Positions 9,127 to 18,438 of a stretch of 64,000 nucleotides of DNA are shown here, in pieces. A program made the translations under genes and the position numbers. Origin of the DNA: CAVWDU01 sp963840725 (GTDB taxonomy: Bacteria; Pseudomonadota; Gammaproteobacteria; Pseudomonadales; Halieaceae); assembly GCA_963840725.1 (NCBI GenBank), contig CAWIZY010000018.1, forward strand, positions 1 through 64,000, given 5' to 3'. The notes under the pieces are model-generated. The model was not told the origin of the DNA. It made no database searches and worked only from the letters and a program-made list of their open reading frames with translations. Within the stretch, counting starts at the first letter, position 1. Each line of letters begins with the position of its first letter.

Positions 9127-9208
9127 CCGCATGACAACTTTAAGCCACAGTGTGTGAACAAGCGTCTGTGAATGAAAAGCGACAGAGCATTAACGGAGCG
9201 ATAGCGGT

Positions 9209-10423
9209 ATGCAAAAACCTATTTACCTCGACTACCTGGCGACAACGCCGGTGGATCCCCGGGTGGCGGAAAAAATGATCCAGTGTCTCACGGTGGAGGG
9301 CAATTTCGGCAACCCCGCCTCCCGGTCCCACCTGTTTGGCTGGAAGGCCGAGGAGGCGGTAGAGACCGCGCGGCGCCAGTTGGCTGATCTGATCAATGCG
9401 GACCCCCGGGAGGTTGTCTGGACATCGGGTGCCACAGAGTCGGATAATCTGGCGATCAAGGGAGTTGCCCACTTCTATCACAAGAAAGGCAAGCACATCG
9501 TCACGTCCAAGATTGAACACAAGGCCGTACTGGACACCTGCCGTCAGTTGGAGCGGGAAGGCTATGAGGTGACCTATCTCGACCCGTGTAGCAATGGGCT
9601 GATAACCCCCGAGGCGGTTGCCGGTGCGCTGCGAGACGACACGATTCTGGTATCGATAATGCACGCCAATAATGAGATTGGGACGCTGAACGATATTGCT
9701 GGAATCGGTGAGGTGACACGTGCTGCGGGGGTTTTATTCCATGTTGACGCGGCCCAGTCAGCAGCCAAGGTGCCAATAGACGTCGAGGCAATGAAAGTGG
9801 ATTTGATGTCCATATCTGGGCACAAAATGTACGGCCCCAAGGGTATTGGCGCGTTGTATGTGCGGCGCAAGCCGCGGGTTCGATTGGAGGCGCAGATGCA
9901 CGGTGGTGGCCACGAACGTGGCATGCGCTCGGGCACCCTGGCGACCCACCAGATCGTTGGTCTTGGTGAGGCTGCGCGCGTGGCTGCTGAGGAGATGACA
10001 ACCGAATCGGCCAGGTTGGCGAGTCTGCGTCAGCGGTTCTGGGATGGCATCAAGGATATCGAGGAAGTTCATATCAACGGAGATGCTGAAGCGCATTTGC
10101 CGGGTGCGATCAATGTGAGCATTGCCTTCGTGGAAGGTGAGTCCCTGATCATGTCGCTGAAAGATCTCGCGGTTTCCAGTGGCTCCGCCTGTACCTCGGC
10201 AAGTCTGGAACCGTCCTACGTGCTGCGGGCACTCGGTCTTAACGATGAGCTGGCACACAGCTCGCTGCGGTTCAGCTTTGGTCGGTTCAGCACTGAAGAA
10301 GAGGTAGATACGGCCGTGGCGCAGCTGCGCAATGCGGTCGGTAAACTCAGAGCACTGTCCCCGTTGTGGGATATGTACAAGGATGGCGTAGATCTCGATA
10401 CGATCGAGTGGGCTGCTCACTGA
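9209..10423 (+). CDS. iscS: Cysteine desulfurase IscS
   Basis: A PLP enzyme that takes sulfur from cysteine as a persulfide and passes it to IscU, and to thiolation pathways. At 404 residues it equals E. coli IscS. The PLP lysine is Lys206 in SISGHKMYGP and the persulfide cysteine is Cys328 in SSGSACTSAS. It starts 82 bases after iscR stops, with RBS-like GGAGCGATAG upstream of the ATG. Confidence 0.98.
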   Translation: MQKPIYLDYLATTPVDPRVAEKMIQCLTVEGNFGNPASRSHLFGWKAEEAVETARRQLADLINADPREVVWTSGATESDNLAIKGVAHFYHKKGKHIVTSKIEHKAVLDTCRQLEREGYEVTYLDPCSNGLITPEAVAGALRDDTILVSIMHANNEIGTLNDIAGIGEVTRAAGVLFHVDAAQSAAKVPIDVEAMKVDLMSISGHKMYGPKGIGALYVRRKPRVRLEAQMHGGGHERGMRSGTLATHQIVGLGEAARVAAEEMTTESARLASLRQRFWDGIKDIEEVHINGDAEAHLPGAINVSIAFVEGESLIMSLKDLAVSSGSACTSASLEPSYVLRALGLNDELAHSSLRFSFGRFSTEEEVDTAVAQLRNAVGKLRALSPLWDMYKDGVDLDTIEWAAH

Positions 10424-10446
10424 TAACCGGTAGAGGGAAGAAGATC

Positions 10447-10833
10447 ATGGCTTATAGTGACAAGGTTTTGGATCATTACGAAAACCCGCGCAATGTCGGG
10501 AAGATGGACGCGGATGATGAGCATGTGGGCACTGGTATGGTAGGTGCTCCGGCCTGTGGCGACGTGATGCGTCTGCAGATCCGCGTGGGCGATGATGGGG
10601 TCATTGAGGACGCCAAATTCAAGACTTATGGTTGTGGTTCAGCGATTGCTTCCAGCTCGCTGTTAACCGAGTGGGTCAAGGGCAAGAGGCTGGACGAGGC
10701 CGCGCAGATCACCAACACGGAAATTGCCGAAGAACTGGCATTGCCGCCGGTGAAGATTCACTGCAGCGTTCTGGCTGAGGATGCAATCAAGGCCGCAGTG
10801 CAGAACCTGCGCGAGAAACAGGGGCGATCCTGA
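10447..10833 (+). CDS. iscU: Fe-S cluster scaffold IscU
   Basis: The scaffold on which [2Fe-2S] and [4Fe-4S] clusters are built before transfer by HscA/HscB. The true start is the ATG at 10447 (MAYSDKVLDHYENPRNVGKM), giving 128 residues; a longer reading from 10366 would run into iscS. Ligands Cys37, Asp39, Cys63, His105 and Cys106 are all present. The HscA-recognition motif LPPVK is at residues 99-103. Confidence 0.98.
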   Translation: MAYSDKVLDHYENPRNVGKMDADDEHVGTGMVGAPACGDVMRLQIRVGDDGVIEDAKFKTYGCGSAIASSSLLTEWVKGKRLDEAAQITNTEIAEELALPPVKIHCSVLAEDAIKAAVQNLREKQGRS

Positions 10834-10834
10834 T

Positions 10835-11158
10835 ATGGGTGTGAGTTTGACCGCAGCCGCTGCCCGCCATGTTCGCGGGCAGCTCGATGGTCGTGGCCGG
10901 GGCGAGGGGATTCGCCTTGGCGTCACGACGTCGGGGTGTTCCGGTATGGCCTATGTACTGGAATTTGTGGATGAGCCAGCACCGGAAGACGAGGTGTTCG
11001 AAGGGCACGGGGTAAAAGTGTTTATCGACCCCAAGAGTCTTGTGTATCTGGAAGGCACCGAGCTGGACCTGGTTCGTGAGGGCCTCAATGAGGGCCTTGA
11101 GTTTCGCAATCCCAATGTGTCCGCAGAGTGTGGCTGTGGGGAGAGTTTCGCCGTTTAG
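10835..11158 (+). CDS. iscA: A-type Fe-S carrier IscA
   Basis: An A-type carrier that helps mature [4Fe-4S] proteins. The ATG at 10835, one base after the IscU stop, gives the normal 107 residues. The three conserved cysteines are Cys35 (SGCSGMAY) and Cys99/Cys101 (ECGCGESF) at the C-terminus. Confidence 0.97.
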   Translation: MGVSLTAAAARHVRGQLDGRGRGEGIRLGVTTSGCSGMAYVLEFVDEPAPEDEVFEGHGVKVFIDPKSLVYLEGTELDLVREGLNEGLEFRNPNVSAECGCGESFAV

Positions 11159-11182
11159 CACCAGCAGTGCACTGGCCCCGCC

Positions 11183-11722
11183 ATGTCCTCCTTAGACCTG
11201 CAACAGAATTATTTCGAACTGTTTCGACTGCCCGTGCAGTTTGAGCTGGATCAGCAGCGTCTGGGAGAGCTTTTTCGGCAGTTACAGCGCGAATTACATC
11301 CCGATCGCTTTGCCTCCGCATCCCCCCATGAGCAACGTGTAGCAGTGCAGTATTCCACTCACGTGAACCAGGCCTTCACTACCCTGAGTCACCCGCTTCC
11401 GAGAGCCCTGTACCTGTTGCAGCTCGCAGGCATTGATCAGGATGCGGTGTCTGCTACGCAGGTGAGCGGTGGATTTTTGATGGAACAAATGGAATTGCGC
11501 GAGAAGCTTGAGTCGATAGCAAGCCGGGTAGATCCGGAGGCGGCTCTCGATCACCTGATCGCAGAGATCACCACGGACAATGAAGTACATGAACAGGAAT
11601 TTGCCCTCGCTTACGGTGCTGGCGATCTTGAGGCCGCCGCCAGCGCTTGCGTCAAGATGCAGTACTTGTGCAAGCTGCTGGACGAGACAGAACACCTTGA
11701 ATCTACATTTCTGGAAGATTAG
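11183..11722 (+). CDS. hscB: J-domain co-chaperone HscB
   Basis: HscB brings IscU to HscA and stimulates its ATPase. The 179-residue protein has an N-terminal J-domain with the HPD motif (ELHPDRFAS, about residue 38) and a C-terminal helical IscU-binding domain. It lies between iscA and hscA in the standard isc order. Confidence 0.96.
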   Translation: MSSLDLQQNYFELFRLPVQFELDQQRLGELFRQLQRELHPDRFASASPHEQRVAVQYSTHVNQAFTTLSHPLPRALYLLQLAGIDQDAVSATQVSGGFLMEQMELREKLESIASRVDPEAALDHLIAEITTDNEVHEQEFALAYGAGDLEAAASACVKMQYLCKLLDETEHLESTFLED

Positions 11723-11732
11723 GCGCTAAGCG

Positions 11733-13619
11733 ATGGCACTTCTGAAAATTGCCGAGCCCGGTCAGTCGCCGCGGCCGCACCAGACCCGGCGGGGCGTGGG
11801 GATAGACCTGGGCACAACCAATTCGCTGGTCGCGACGGTTCGCGCGAGCGGGCCCATCGTATTGCAAGACGCCGAGGGTGAGATAATGCTGCCCTCGGTT
11901 GTCGACTACAGCAAGCCCGGCACTGTGCGTGTGGGGCGCGAGGCCCTGGATGATGCTGCCGCCAACCCCACGGATACTCTGGTGTCGGTAAAGCGATTCA
12001 TGGGTCGCGGTCGCGCAGACGCACTGACGGAGGCCCAGCGGTCGCATTATCAGTTGGCGGATAACGATGAGGGCATGGTTCGGTTTGTCACCGCATCCGG
12101 CGAGATCAGTCCGGTACAGGCCTCTGCCGAGATTCTGAAGCAGCTACAGCAACGCGCAACGGACACACTGGGCGGAGCCATTGACGGTGCTGTTATTACC
12201 GTGCCTGCCTATTTTGACGAGGCGCAGCGTCAGGCCACCAAAGATGCGGCGCGGATTGCCGGCCTTCCGGTGCTGCGGCTGCTCAATGAACCCACTGCCG
12301 CCGCGGTGGCCTACGGGCTGGATGCGGGTGAAGCGGGTGTGGTCGCAGTCTATGACCTGGGCGGTGGCACCTTTGATATTTCTGTCTTGCGTTTGCACCG
12401 CGGTGTTTTCGAGGTTCTGGCTACGGGCGGGGATACGGCCCTCGGCGGCGACGACTTTGACGCCGCTGTAGCCGATTGGCTCCTGGCAGAACTGGGTTCC
12501 CCGGTATTGTCCGCGGCCCAACATCGGCAGGTTCAGGCATTGGCTCGGGCGGCTAAAGAGCAGCTCTCCCAGGCGCTGGAGACTGTGGTTGACGCCTCTC
12601 GGGTTCTGCCAGGTGCCGGCTCGGTGACATTATCCCGGGAGCAGTTCGATAAACTGATTCAGCCACTTGTGCGGCGGACCCTGCGGGCTTGCCGACGCTG
12701 CATGCGCGACGCCCGCCTGGCCAATGGCGACATAGATAACATCGTCATGGTTGGGGGGTCGACACGAGTGCCCCTGGTGCGCGGCGCGGTAGCTGATTTT
12801 TTTGACCGCGAGCCGCTGCTGGAGATTGACCCTGATCAGGTGGTTGCCATAGGCGCGGCCTTGCAGGCTGATAGCCTGGTGGGCAACCGGCCGGAGGGCG
12901 ACCTGCTGCTGCTCGACGTTATTCCGCTCTCGCTGGGGCTGGAAACGATGGGCGGCCTGGTCGAGAAGATCCTGCCGCGCAATACCACTATCCCGGTCAG
13001 CCGGGCACAGGAATTTACTACCTTCAAAGACGGTCAGACTGCGCTGGCGGTGCATGTTGTTCAGGGCGAGCGTGAGTTGGTGGATGATTGCCGCTCGTTG
13101 GCCCGTTTTGAGCTGCGCGGTATTCCTCCGATGGTCGCGGGCGCCGCACGAATTCGGGTGACGTTTCAGGTTGATGCGGATGGCTTGCTGCATGTCTCGG
13201 CCGAGGAGCAGACAACAGGCGCGGTGAGCAGTGTGGCCGTCAAGCCCTCTTTCGGGCTGTCTGATGAACAAGTAACTGACATGCTGCAAGGTTCTTTCAG
13301 TCACGCAGAGACCGACAAGGCGGCGCGGCAACTCGCAGAGCAGCGGGTCGAGGCGGAGCAGCTTCTCGCAGGGCTGCATGCCGCGCTGGCAGCGGACGGT
13401 GACGCTCTGCTGGCAGCCCGGGAGCGCGAGGAATTAGTGGCGCTCATGGCGTCATTGGACGCAGCGACGAAGGGCGAGGAACTGGTGTTGATAAGACGTC
13501 TCAGTGAGGAGTTGGGTCGGGCCAGTGAGCAGTTCGCTGCACGGCGTATGGACAAAAGTATCAGCGAGGCCCTTACCGGCGTTTCGCTGGACGCGCTCGA
13601 CCAGGAGGTGGCGGGATGA
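11733..13619 (+). CDS. hscA: Hsp70-class chaperone HscA
   Basis: A specialised Hsp70 that uses ATP to release clusters from IscU. The nucleotide-binding domain shows GIDLGTTNSLVATVR (about 24-38), the phosphate loop YDLGGGTFDISVLRL and MVGGSTRVPLVRG. A substrate-binding domain follows from about residue 395. The 628 residues are close to the usual 616-620. Its stop overlaps the fdx start (ATGA). Confidence 0.97.
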   Translation: MALLKIAEPGQSPRPHQTRRGVGIDLGTTNSLVATVRASGPIVLQDAEGEIMLPSVVDYSKPGTVRVGREALDDAAANPTDTLVSVKRFMGRGRADALTEAQRSHYQLADNDEGMVRFVTASGEISPVQASAEILKQLQQRATDTLGGAIDGAVITVPAYFDEAQRQATKDAARIAGLPVLRLLNEPTAAAVAYGLDAGEAGVVAVYDLGGGTFDISVLRLHRGVFEVLATGGDTALGGDDFDAAVADWLLAELGSPVLSAAQHRQVQALARAAKEQLSQALETVVDASRVLPGAGSVTLSREQFDKLIQPLVRRTLRACRRCMRDARLANGDIDNIVMVGGSTRVPLVRGAVADFFDREPLLEIDPDQVVAIGAALQADSLVGNRPEGDLLLLDVIPLSLGLETMGGLVEKILPRNTTIPVSRAQEFTTFKDGQTALAVHVVQGERELVDDCRSLARFELRGIPPMVAGAARIRVTFQVDADGLLHVSAEEQTTGAVSSVAVKPSFGLSDEQVTDMLQGSFSHAETDKAARQLAEQRVEAEQLLAGLHAALAADGDALLAAREREELVALMASLDAATKGEELVLIRRLSEELGRASEQFAARRMDKSISEALTGVSLDALDQEVAG

Positions 13620-13954
13620 CCCGTATTGTGGTGCTACCCAACCAAAGTCTGTGCCCCGAGGGTGCTGTCGTTGAGGCGGAGCCCGGTGAAAGTATCTGCC
13701 GAGCGTTGCTGCGCAATGATATTCACATAGAGCATGCCTGTGAGATGTCCTGTGCATGCACGACATGCCATGTGATAGTGCGGGAGGGCTATGACTCCCT
13801 GGGGGAACCCGATGAACTGGAGGATGACTACCTGGATAAGGCCTGGGGGTTGGAACCAGACTCCCGTTTGAGCTGTCAGGCGGTCGTTGCCGGTGAGGAA
13901 CTGGTGGTTGAGATACCCAGGTATACCATAAACATGGTGTCGGAGAGCCATTGA
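13616..13954 (+). CDS. fdx: [2Fe-2S] ferredoxin of the isc system
   Basis: An adrenodoxin-type ferredoxin that supplies electrons to cluster assembly. In 112 residues it has the ligand set Cys-x5-Cys-x2-Cys in HACEMSCACTTCHV and a fourth cysteine in SRLSCQAVV. It is coupled to hscA by a four-base overlap and is followed by iscX. Confidence 0.97.
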   Translation: MTRIVVLPNQSLCPEGAVVEAEPGESICRALLRNDIHIEHACEMSCACTTCHVIVREGYDSLGEPDELEDDYLDKAWGLEPDSRLSCQAVVAGEELVVEIPRYTINMVSESH

Positions 13955-13974
13955 GGCCTGCCGCAGGAGGATTT

Positions 13975-14169
13975 ATGCGCTGGACGGATATTAACGATAT
14001 CGCCATCGAACTGGAGGACGCGCACCCCGATGCGAATCCATTGGCGTTGAATTTTGTCGACCTGAGGAGCTGGGTGCTGGCATTGCCGGGCTTTGATGAC
14101 GACCCTGATCACAGCGGCGAGAAGATCCTCGAGGCTATCCAGGCGGCCTGGATCGAGGAGCGGGAATAA
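13975..14169 (+). CDS. iscX: Fe-S assembly accessory protein IscX
   Basis: A small acidic helical protein that binds IscS and iron and modulates cluster assembly. The ATG at 13975 follows a strong AGGAGG site (13965-13970) and gives 64 residues starting MRWTDINDIAIELEDAHPD, a typical IscX. It is the last gene of the isc operon. Confidence 0.96.
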   Translation: MRWTDINDIAIELEDAHPDANPLALNFVDLRSWVLALPGFDDDPDHSGEKILEAIQAAWIEERE

Positions 14170-14264
14170 AACGGTTGATCGGCAGTAATTTGCTCAATCG
14201 TGGGTGATATTTCCGAGGGTCTGATTCAAGAGGGGGAAAATGTTGCCTTTGGCCCCCTGTCAGG

Positions 14265-14293
14265 GTGAAACCTGCGGCTAAAATCCGTATAAT
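14265..14293 (+). promoter_or_regulatory. ndk promoter
   Basis: GTGAAA (14265-14270), a 17-bp spacer and a consensus TATAAT (14288-14293) form a good sigma-70 promoter about 130 bases before ndk. The leader includes a short run of ATGGCA-like repeats (14331-14370) with several ATG triplets in front of the real start. Confidence 0.65.
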
Positions 14294-14423
14294 TGCGCGG
14301 TTTTGAATCCGACGACTATCGCGGCTTGCTATGGCATGGCAATGGCATGGCAAAGCAAAGGCAATGGCATCCGGTGATAGCGGAACCCTTCACAGAGATA
14401 CACAGACACTCGGAGAAAACCTC

Positions 14424-14849
14424 ATGGCCACAGAGCGCACACTGTCTATTATCAAGCCCGATGCGGTTGGTAAGGATATTATTGGCAAGATCTACAGCCG
14501 CTTCGAATCTAACGGACTGCGTGTAGTCGGTGCAAAAATGTTGCATCTGAGTGATGAAGTTGCCGGCGGGTTTTATGCCGAGCATCGTGAGCGACCGTTT
14601 TTCCCGGCTCTGATCGAGTTCATGACCTCCGGACCGGTGATGGTTCAGGTGCTGGAGGGCGAAGACGCCGTCGCTCGCAACCGCGAGCTGATGGGCGCTA
14701 CCAATCCCCAGGAGGCTGATGCGGGTACTATCCGGGCGGATTTTGCCAGCAGCATCGACGCCAATGCAGTACACGGCTCGGACTCCGCGACATCGGCGGA
14801 GCGGGAAATCGGCTACTTTTTTGCGACCAGCGAGCTGTGCGCTCGTTAG
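14424..14849 (+). CDS. ndk: Nucleoside diphosphate kinase
   Basis: Balances NTP pools by moving the gamma-phosphate between nucleotides through a phospho-histidine. The start at 14424 (MATERTLSIIKPDAVGKDII) follows GGAG and gives 141 residues, the normal size; an in-frame ATG at 14331 would add 31 unrelated residues and is not used here. The catalytic histidine is in NAVHGSDSATSAEREI near residue 117. Confidence 0.96.
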   Translation: MATERTLSIIKPDAVGKDIIGKIYSRFESNGLRVVGAKMLHLSDEVAGGFYAEHRERPFFPALIEFMTSGPVMVQVLEGEDAVARNRELMGATNPQEADAGTIRADFASSIDANAVHGSDSATSAEREIGYFFATSELCAR

Positions 14850-14885
14850 GATACATCGCCGCGGCCCTGCCGCAGGGTTCTTCAT

Positions 14886-16016
14886 TTGAGCGATACAATT
14901 GCCACCACTGAGCCGATTCGGAAAGTCAATCTTCTGGGCTTGACGCGTAGCCAGATGGAAGCGTTTTTCGAGCAGTTGGGAGAAAAACGCTTTCGGGCCC
15001 AGCAGGTGCTGAAGTGGATCCACCATGCCGGGGTCACCGATATCGAATCGATGACCAATCTGGGCAAGAACCTGCGACTGAAGCTCGCTCAGGTTGCGGA
15101 AGTCCGCCCGCCGGAGATCGTCAGTCAGGAAGATTCGACCGACGGTACCCGGAAATGGGCCATCCGGGTAGACGGTGGCGGCTTGGTGGAAACTGTCCTG
15201 ATCCCTGAGGCCAACCGGGCCACGCTGTGTGTATCTTCACAGGTCGGCTGCAGCCTCGATTGCAGTTTCTGTTCAACCGGTAAACAAGGTTTCGAGAAGG
15301 ACCTCAGTGCCGCTGAGATCATTGGGCAGGTCTGGCTGGCGATCAATTCTTACGATGCCTTCAAGCCTGGCAATGGTCGCGTGGTCAGCAACGTGGTGAT
15401 GATGGGAATGGGTGAGCCGCTCCTTAATTTCGACAATGTCGTGGCCGCCATGGAGCTGATGATGGAGGACCTCGCTTACGGGATCTCCAAGCGACGGGTG
15501 ACCCTGAGTACCTCGGGTGTCGTCCCTGCTCTCGATCGTCTGGCGGAGGTCAGTGAGGCCTCGCTGGCGGTGTCGCTGCATGCACCGAATGACGCTTTGA
15601 GGAGCCAGCTTGTGCCAATAAACCGACGTTACCCCATCGCGGACCTGTTGCGCAGTGCGCGTAATTACATCAATGCCCAGCAGGATGCCAAGCGCGTTGT
15701 CACTATTGAGTATACCCTGATCAAGGGAGTCAACGACCAGGTCGAGCACGCTCGGGAATTGGCGGAATTGCTGCAGGGATTTCCCTGCAAGATCAACCTG
15801 ATACCTTTCAACACGTTCGCCTTGTCTGACTACGAGCGCCCCAGCGGCAATGCGGTCTCGCGCTTTTGGCAAACGTTGATAGACGCGGGATATATCGTAA
15901 CCGTGCGTACCACCCGTGGGGATGATATTGATGCTGCCTGCGGTCAATTAGTGGGTCAGGTGGTCGACCGGACCCGTCGCAGTGAACGCTACAGAATCGC
16001 CGGAGAACAGCTATGA
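14886..16016 (+). CDS. rlmN: Dual-specificity 23S rRNA/tRNA adenine-C2 methyltransferase RlmN
   Basis: A radical-SAM enzyme that methylates A2503 of 23S rRNA and A37 of some tRNAs. The 376-residue protein has the CxxxCxxC motif as Cys122, Cys126 and Cys129 (GCSLDCSFCSTGKQG) and the SAM-site GMGEPLLN. It uses a TTG start at 14886, as no in-frame ATG or GTG lies nearby. Its stop overlaps the pilF start. Confidence 0.95.
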   Translation: MSDTIATTEPIRKVNLLGLTRSQMEAFFEQLGEKRFRAQQVLKWIHHAGVTDIESMTNLGKNLRLKLAQVAEVRPPEIVSQEDSTDGTRKWAIRVDGGGLVETVLIPEANRATLCVSSQVGCSLDCSFCSTGKQGFEKDLSAAEIIGQVWLAINSYDAFKPGNGRVVSNVVMMGMGEPLLNFDNVVAAMELMMEDLAYGISKRRVTLSTSGVVPALDRLAEVSEASLAVSLHAPNDALRSQLVPINRRYPIADLLRSARNYINAQQDAKRVVTIEYTLIKGVNDQVEHARELAELLQGFPCKINLIPFNTFALSDYERPSGNAVSRFWQTLIDAGYIVTVRTTRGDDIDAACGQLVGQVVDRTRRSERYRIAGEQL

Positions 16017-16795
16017 GTAGCCCCCATTGGGTGCGCGTTTCCTTGCTCAGTCTGGTGTTCGGCCTGACATTAAATGGCTGCATCACCCACACTGAAACCG
16101 TCTTTACCGAGGAGGCGTCACCGGAAAAAGCACTGGAGCGCAGGGTGGAGCTGGCGCGTCAATATATCGGGGAAGGCAATTGGGACTACGCCAAGCGCAA
16201 CCTAAAACTGGCCGCTGAAATTGACCCCAATAATGCAGAGGTGCACGAGGCCTTCGCGTTGGTTTACCAGAGCACCGGAGAGTACGAACTCGCCGAGGAG
16301 AACTTCAAGAAGGCGATCAAGCTGGACAAGTCTTTCTCCAGAGCACGCAATAACTACGCGGCTTTTTTGTTTTCTCGCGGTCGCTATGCCGAGGCGGAGA
16401 AGGAGCTGGAGGTCGTGGTAACCGATACGCTCTACGAGGCGCGGCCGAGAGCGTTTCTCAACCTCGGGTTGTGTCGCCTGCAGCTGTTCAACCCGCAGGG
16501 TGCGGAAGAGGCCTTTTTGCGCACGCTGTCTATGGACAGGACCAACACCGTGGCTTTGCTGGAGCTCGCTCAGATACGCCTGGACGCCGGTGATTACGGC
16601 ACCGCTAGCGACTACTACGCCCGATACAACAGCCTGGTGAGACAGCAGTCCGCCCGCGCCCTTTGGTTGGGTGTGCGCCTGGCCAAAGCCCAGGGTGACC
16701 TCAACGCCGAAGGAAGTTATGCATTGGCATTGCGCAACCGTTTTCCGGACTCCCCTGAGTATCAGGCGCTGGTTAAGGCGCAGAACAGTGACTGA
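16013..16795 (+). CDS. pilF: Type IV pilus biogenesis/stability lipoprotein PilF (PilW)
   Basis: An outer-membrane lipoprotein with TPR repeats that helps the PilQ secretin localise and multimerise. The N-terminus is a lipoprotein signal with lipobox LNGC and Cys23. TPR units fill the rest (for example YIGEGNWDYAKRNLKLAAEI and YEARPRAFLNLGLCRLQLF). The 260 residues fit the family. It is coupled to rlmN upstream (ATGA) and overlaps the next gene by 8 bases. Confidence 0.92.
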   Translation: MSSPHWVRVSLLSLVFGLTLNGCITHTETVFTEEASPEKALERRVELARQYIGEGNWDYAKRNLKLAAEIDPNNAEVHEAFALVYQSTGEYELAEENFKKAIKLDKSFSRARNNYAAFLFSRGRYAEAEKELEVVVTDTLYEARPRAFLNLGLCRLQLFNPQGAEEAFLRTLSMDRTNTVALLELAQIRLDAGDYGTASDYYARYNSLVRQQSARALWLGVRLAKAQGDLNAEGSYALALRNRFPDSPEYQALVKAQNSD

Positions 16796-17291
16796 GCGCA
16801 GTAGTGACGACGGCTGGGTGGCGTCGTCGCCTGGCGCATTACTGCGAGCGGCCAGAGAGGCGCGAGATATGCCCACCGCTGAGGTGGCCGAGCGCCTGCA
16901 TTGGCTGCCGCACTACGTTGGGCTGGTCGAGAACGATGACTTTGAGGCGCTACGCAGTCCTGCTTTCGCCCAGGGTTACGTCCGGGCTTACGGTCGCTTG
17001 CTGGGTGTAGATGAAGAAGCACTGCAGCTGGCGTTTGAAACACTCAACGATGATAGCGCGGGCGGACGGAGGCGGCTGTTGCTGCGCCCGGGGCAAGGCC
17101 AGGGCCCGGCCATCGGCGTTGCGATTGGACTGGCCACGCTGTTTCTGTTGATATTGGCACTGTGGTGGTTGCGCGGCAACCCGGCAGTGGACATGCCGAC
17201 CGTCTCGAGGCATCTGGAGCGGGGGCCTGTCGCGGATTATTCAACTCTGGTCAATGTGCCGGCTAATCCGGCCATAGAGGGTGTGCAATGA
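16788..17291 (+). CDS. rodZ: Short RodZ-like helix-turn-helix membrane protein
   Basis: RodZ anchors MreB filaments to the membrane and sets rod shape. The GTG at 16788 overlaps the pilF stop and gives 167 residues. An N-terminal HTH (SPGALLRAAREARDMPTAEV, then HWLPHYVGLVENDDFEALRS) is followed by basic residues and one membrane helix (about 110-130). Only some 35 periplasmic residues follow. The usual long Pro/Thr-rich linker and DUF4115 domain are missing. The stop overlaps the ispG start by ATGA, so the short form looks native and not a frameshift. Confidence 0.8.
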   Translation: MTERSSDDGWVASSPGALLRAAREARDMPTAEVAERLHWLPHYVGLVENDDFEALRSPAFAQGYVRAYGRLLGVDEEALQLAFETLNDDSAGGRRRLLLRPGQGQGPAIGVAIGLATLFLLILALWWLRGNPAVDMPTVSRHLERGPVADYSTLVNVPANPAIEGVQ

Positions 17292-18418
17292 CATTTGAAA
17301 GCCCGATAAAGCGCCGGGTCAGCCGGCAAATTATGGTAGGCGACGTCGCGGTCGGTGGCGATGCGCCGATCAGCGTACAGAGCATGACCAATACGGAGAC
17401 CTGCGACGTGGCGGCCACGGTTGGCCAGGTGCAGGCCATTGCAGACGCGGGCGGGGACATTGTGAGGGTCTCTGTTCCGACGATGGAGGCCGCTGAGGCC
17501 TTCCGTGAGATTCGTCGGCAGGTCTCGGTACCGTTAGTGGCTGACATCCATTTCGACCACAAAATCGCCCTCAAAGTCCTGGAATACGGTGTGGACTGCC
17601 TGCGCATAAATCCCGGGAATATTGGCCGTGACGTGAAAGTCAGGGCCGTGGTTGACAGCGCCAGGGACAAGGGCATCCCCATTCGGATCGGCGTCAACGC
17701 AGGCTCCCTCGGCAAGGAGATACAGCGCAAGTACGGCGAGCCCAATGCGGAGGCGCTGGTGGAGTCTGCCCTGCACCATGTGGATATTCTCGACAAGCTT
17801 GACTATCAGGACTTCAAGGTCAGTGTGAAAGCGTCGGAGGTGTTTATGGCGGTGGAGGCATATCGTCTGCTGGCCCGACAGATCGAGCAGCCACTCCACC
17901 TCGGCATCACCGAAGCCGGCGGCTTACGCGGTGGTACCGTCAAGTCTGCCGTGGGTCTTGGCATGCTGCTGATGGACGGAATAGGTGACACCATCCGGAT
18001 TTCTCTGGCAGCGGATCCGGTGGAGGAGGTCAAGGTCGGGTTTGAAATTCTCAAGAGCCTGAAACTGCGCACCAACGGTATTAACTTTATAGCCTGCCCC
18101 AGTTGTTCTCGACAGAACTTTGACGTCATAGCCACTATGAACGCGCTGGAGCAGCGACTTGAAGACGTGCGCACGCCCATGGACGTGGCGGTAATCGGTT
18201 GCATCGTCAACGGGCCGGGCGAAGCCCGTGAAGCCGATGTTGGCCTCACTGGAGCCAGCCCTAACAATCTCATCTATATCGCCGGGGAGCCTGACCACAA
18301 GGTGAGCAATGAGGGCTTTATCGATCATCTCGAGTCGGTTATCCGCCAGCGAGCGGCGGCGTTGGAGAGCCAACAAGCCGCGCAGGATGATAATCTGATC
18401 CACAAGTCTTCGGTCTGA
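17288..18418 (+). CDS. ispG: 4-hydroxy-3-methylbut-2-en-1-yl diphosphate synthase IspG
   Basis: A [4Fe-4S] enzyme of the MEP isoprenoid pathway that converts MEcPP to HMBPP. The 376 residues carry the three cluster cysteines in ACPSCSRQ and GCIVNGPGE. The start region has the family pattern RRVSRQIMVGDVAVGGDAPI. It is part of the long rlmN-pilF-rodZ-ispG-hisS run. ispD and ispF of the same pathway lie at 40.5-41.7 kb. Confidence 0.97.
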   Translation: MTFESPIKRRVSRQIMVGDVAVGGDAPISVQSMTNTETCDVAATVGQVQAIADAGGDIVRVSVPTMEAAEAFREIRRQVSVPLVADIHFDHKIALKVLEYGVDCLRINPGNIGRDVKVRAVVDSARDKGIPIRIGVNAGSLGKEIQRKYGEPNAEALVESALHHVDILDKLDYQDFKVSVKASEVFMAVEAYRLLARQIEQPLHLGITEAGGLRGGTVKSAVGLGMLLMDGIGDTIRISLAADPVEEVKVGFEILKSLKLRTNGINFIACPSCSRQNFDVIATMNALEQRLEDVRTPMDVAVIGCIVNGPGEAREADVGLTGASPNNLIYIAGEPDHKVSNEGFIDHLESVIRQRAAALESQQAAQDDNLIHKSSV

Positions 18419-18438
18419 AGCCTAGCGCGGGAGATACT

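Noticed and set aside
14331..14849. Longer ndk starting at the ATG at 14331
   Set aside because: The extra 31 residues are unlike any Ndk and arise from ATGGCA-type repeats; GGAG precedes the ATG at 14424.
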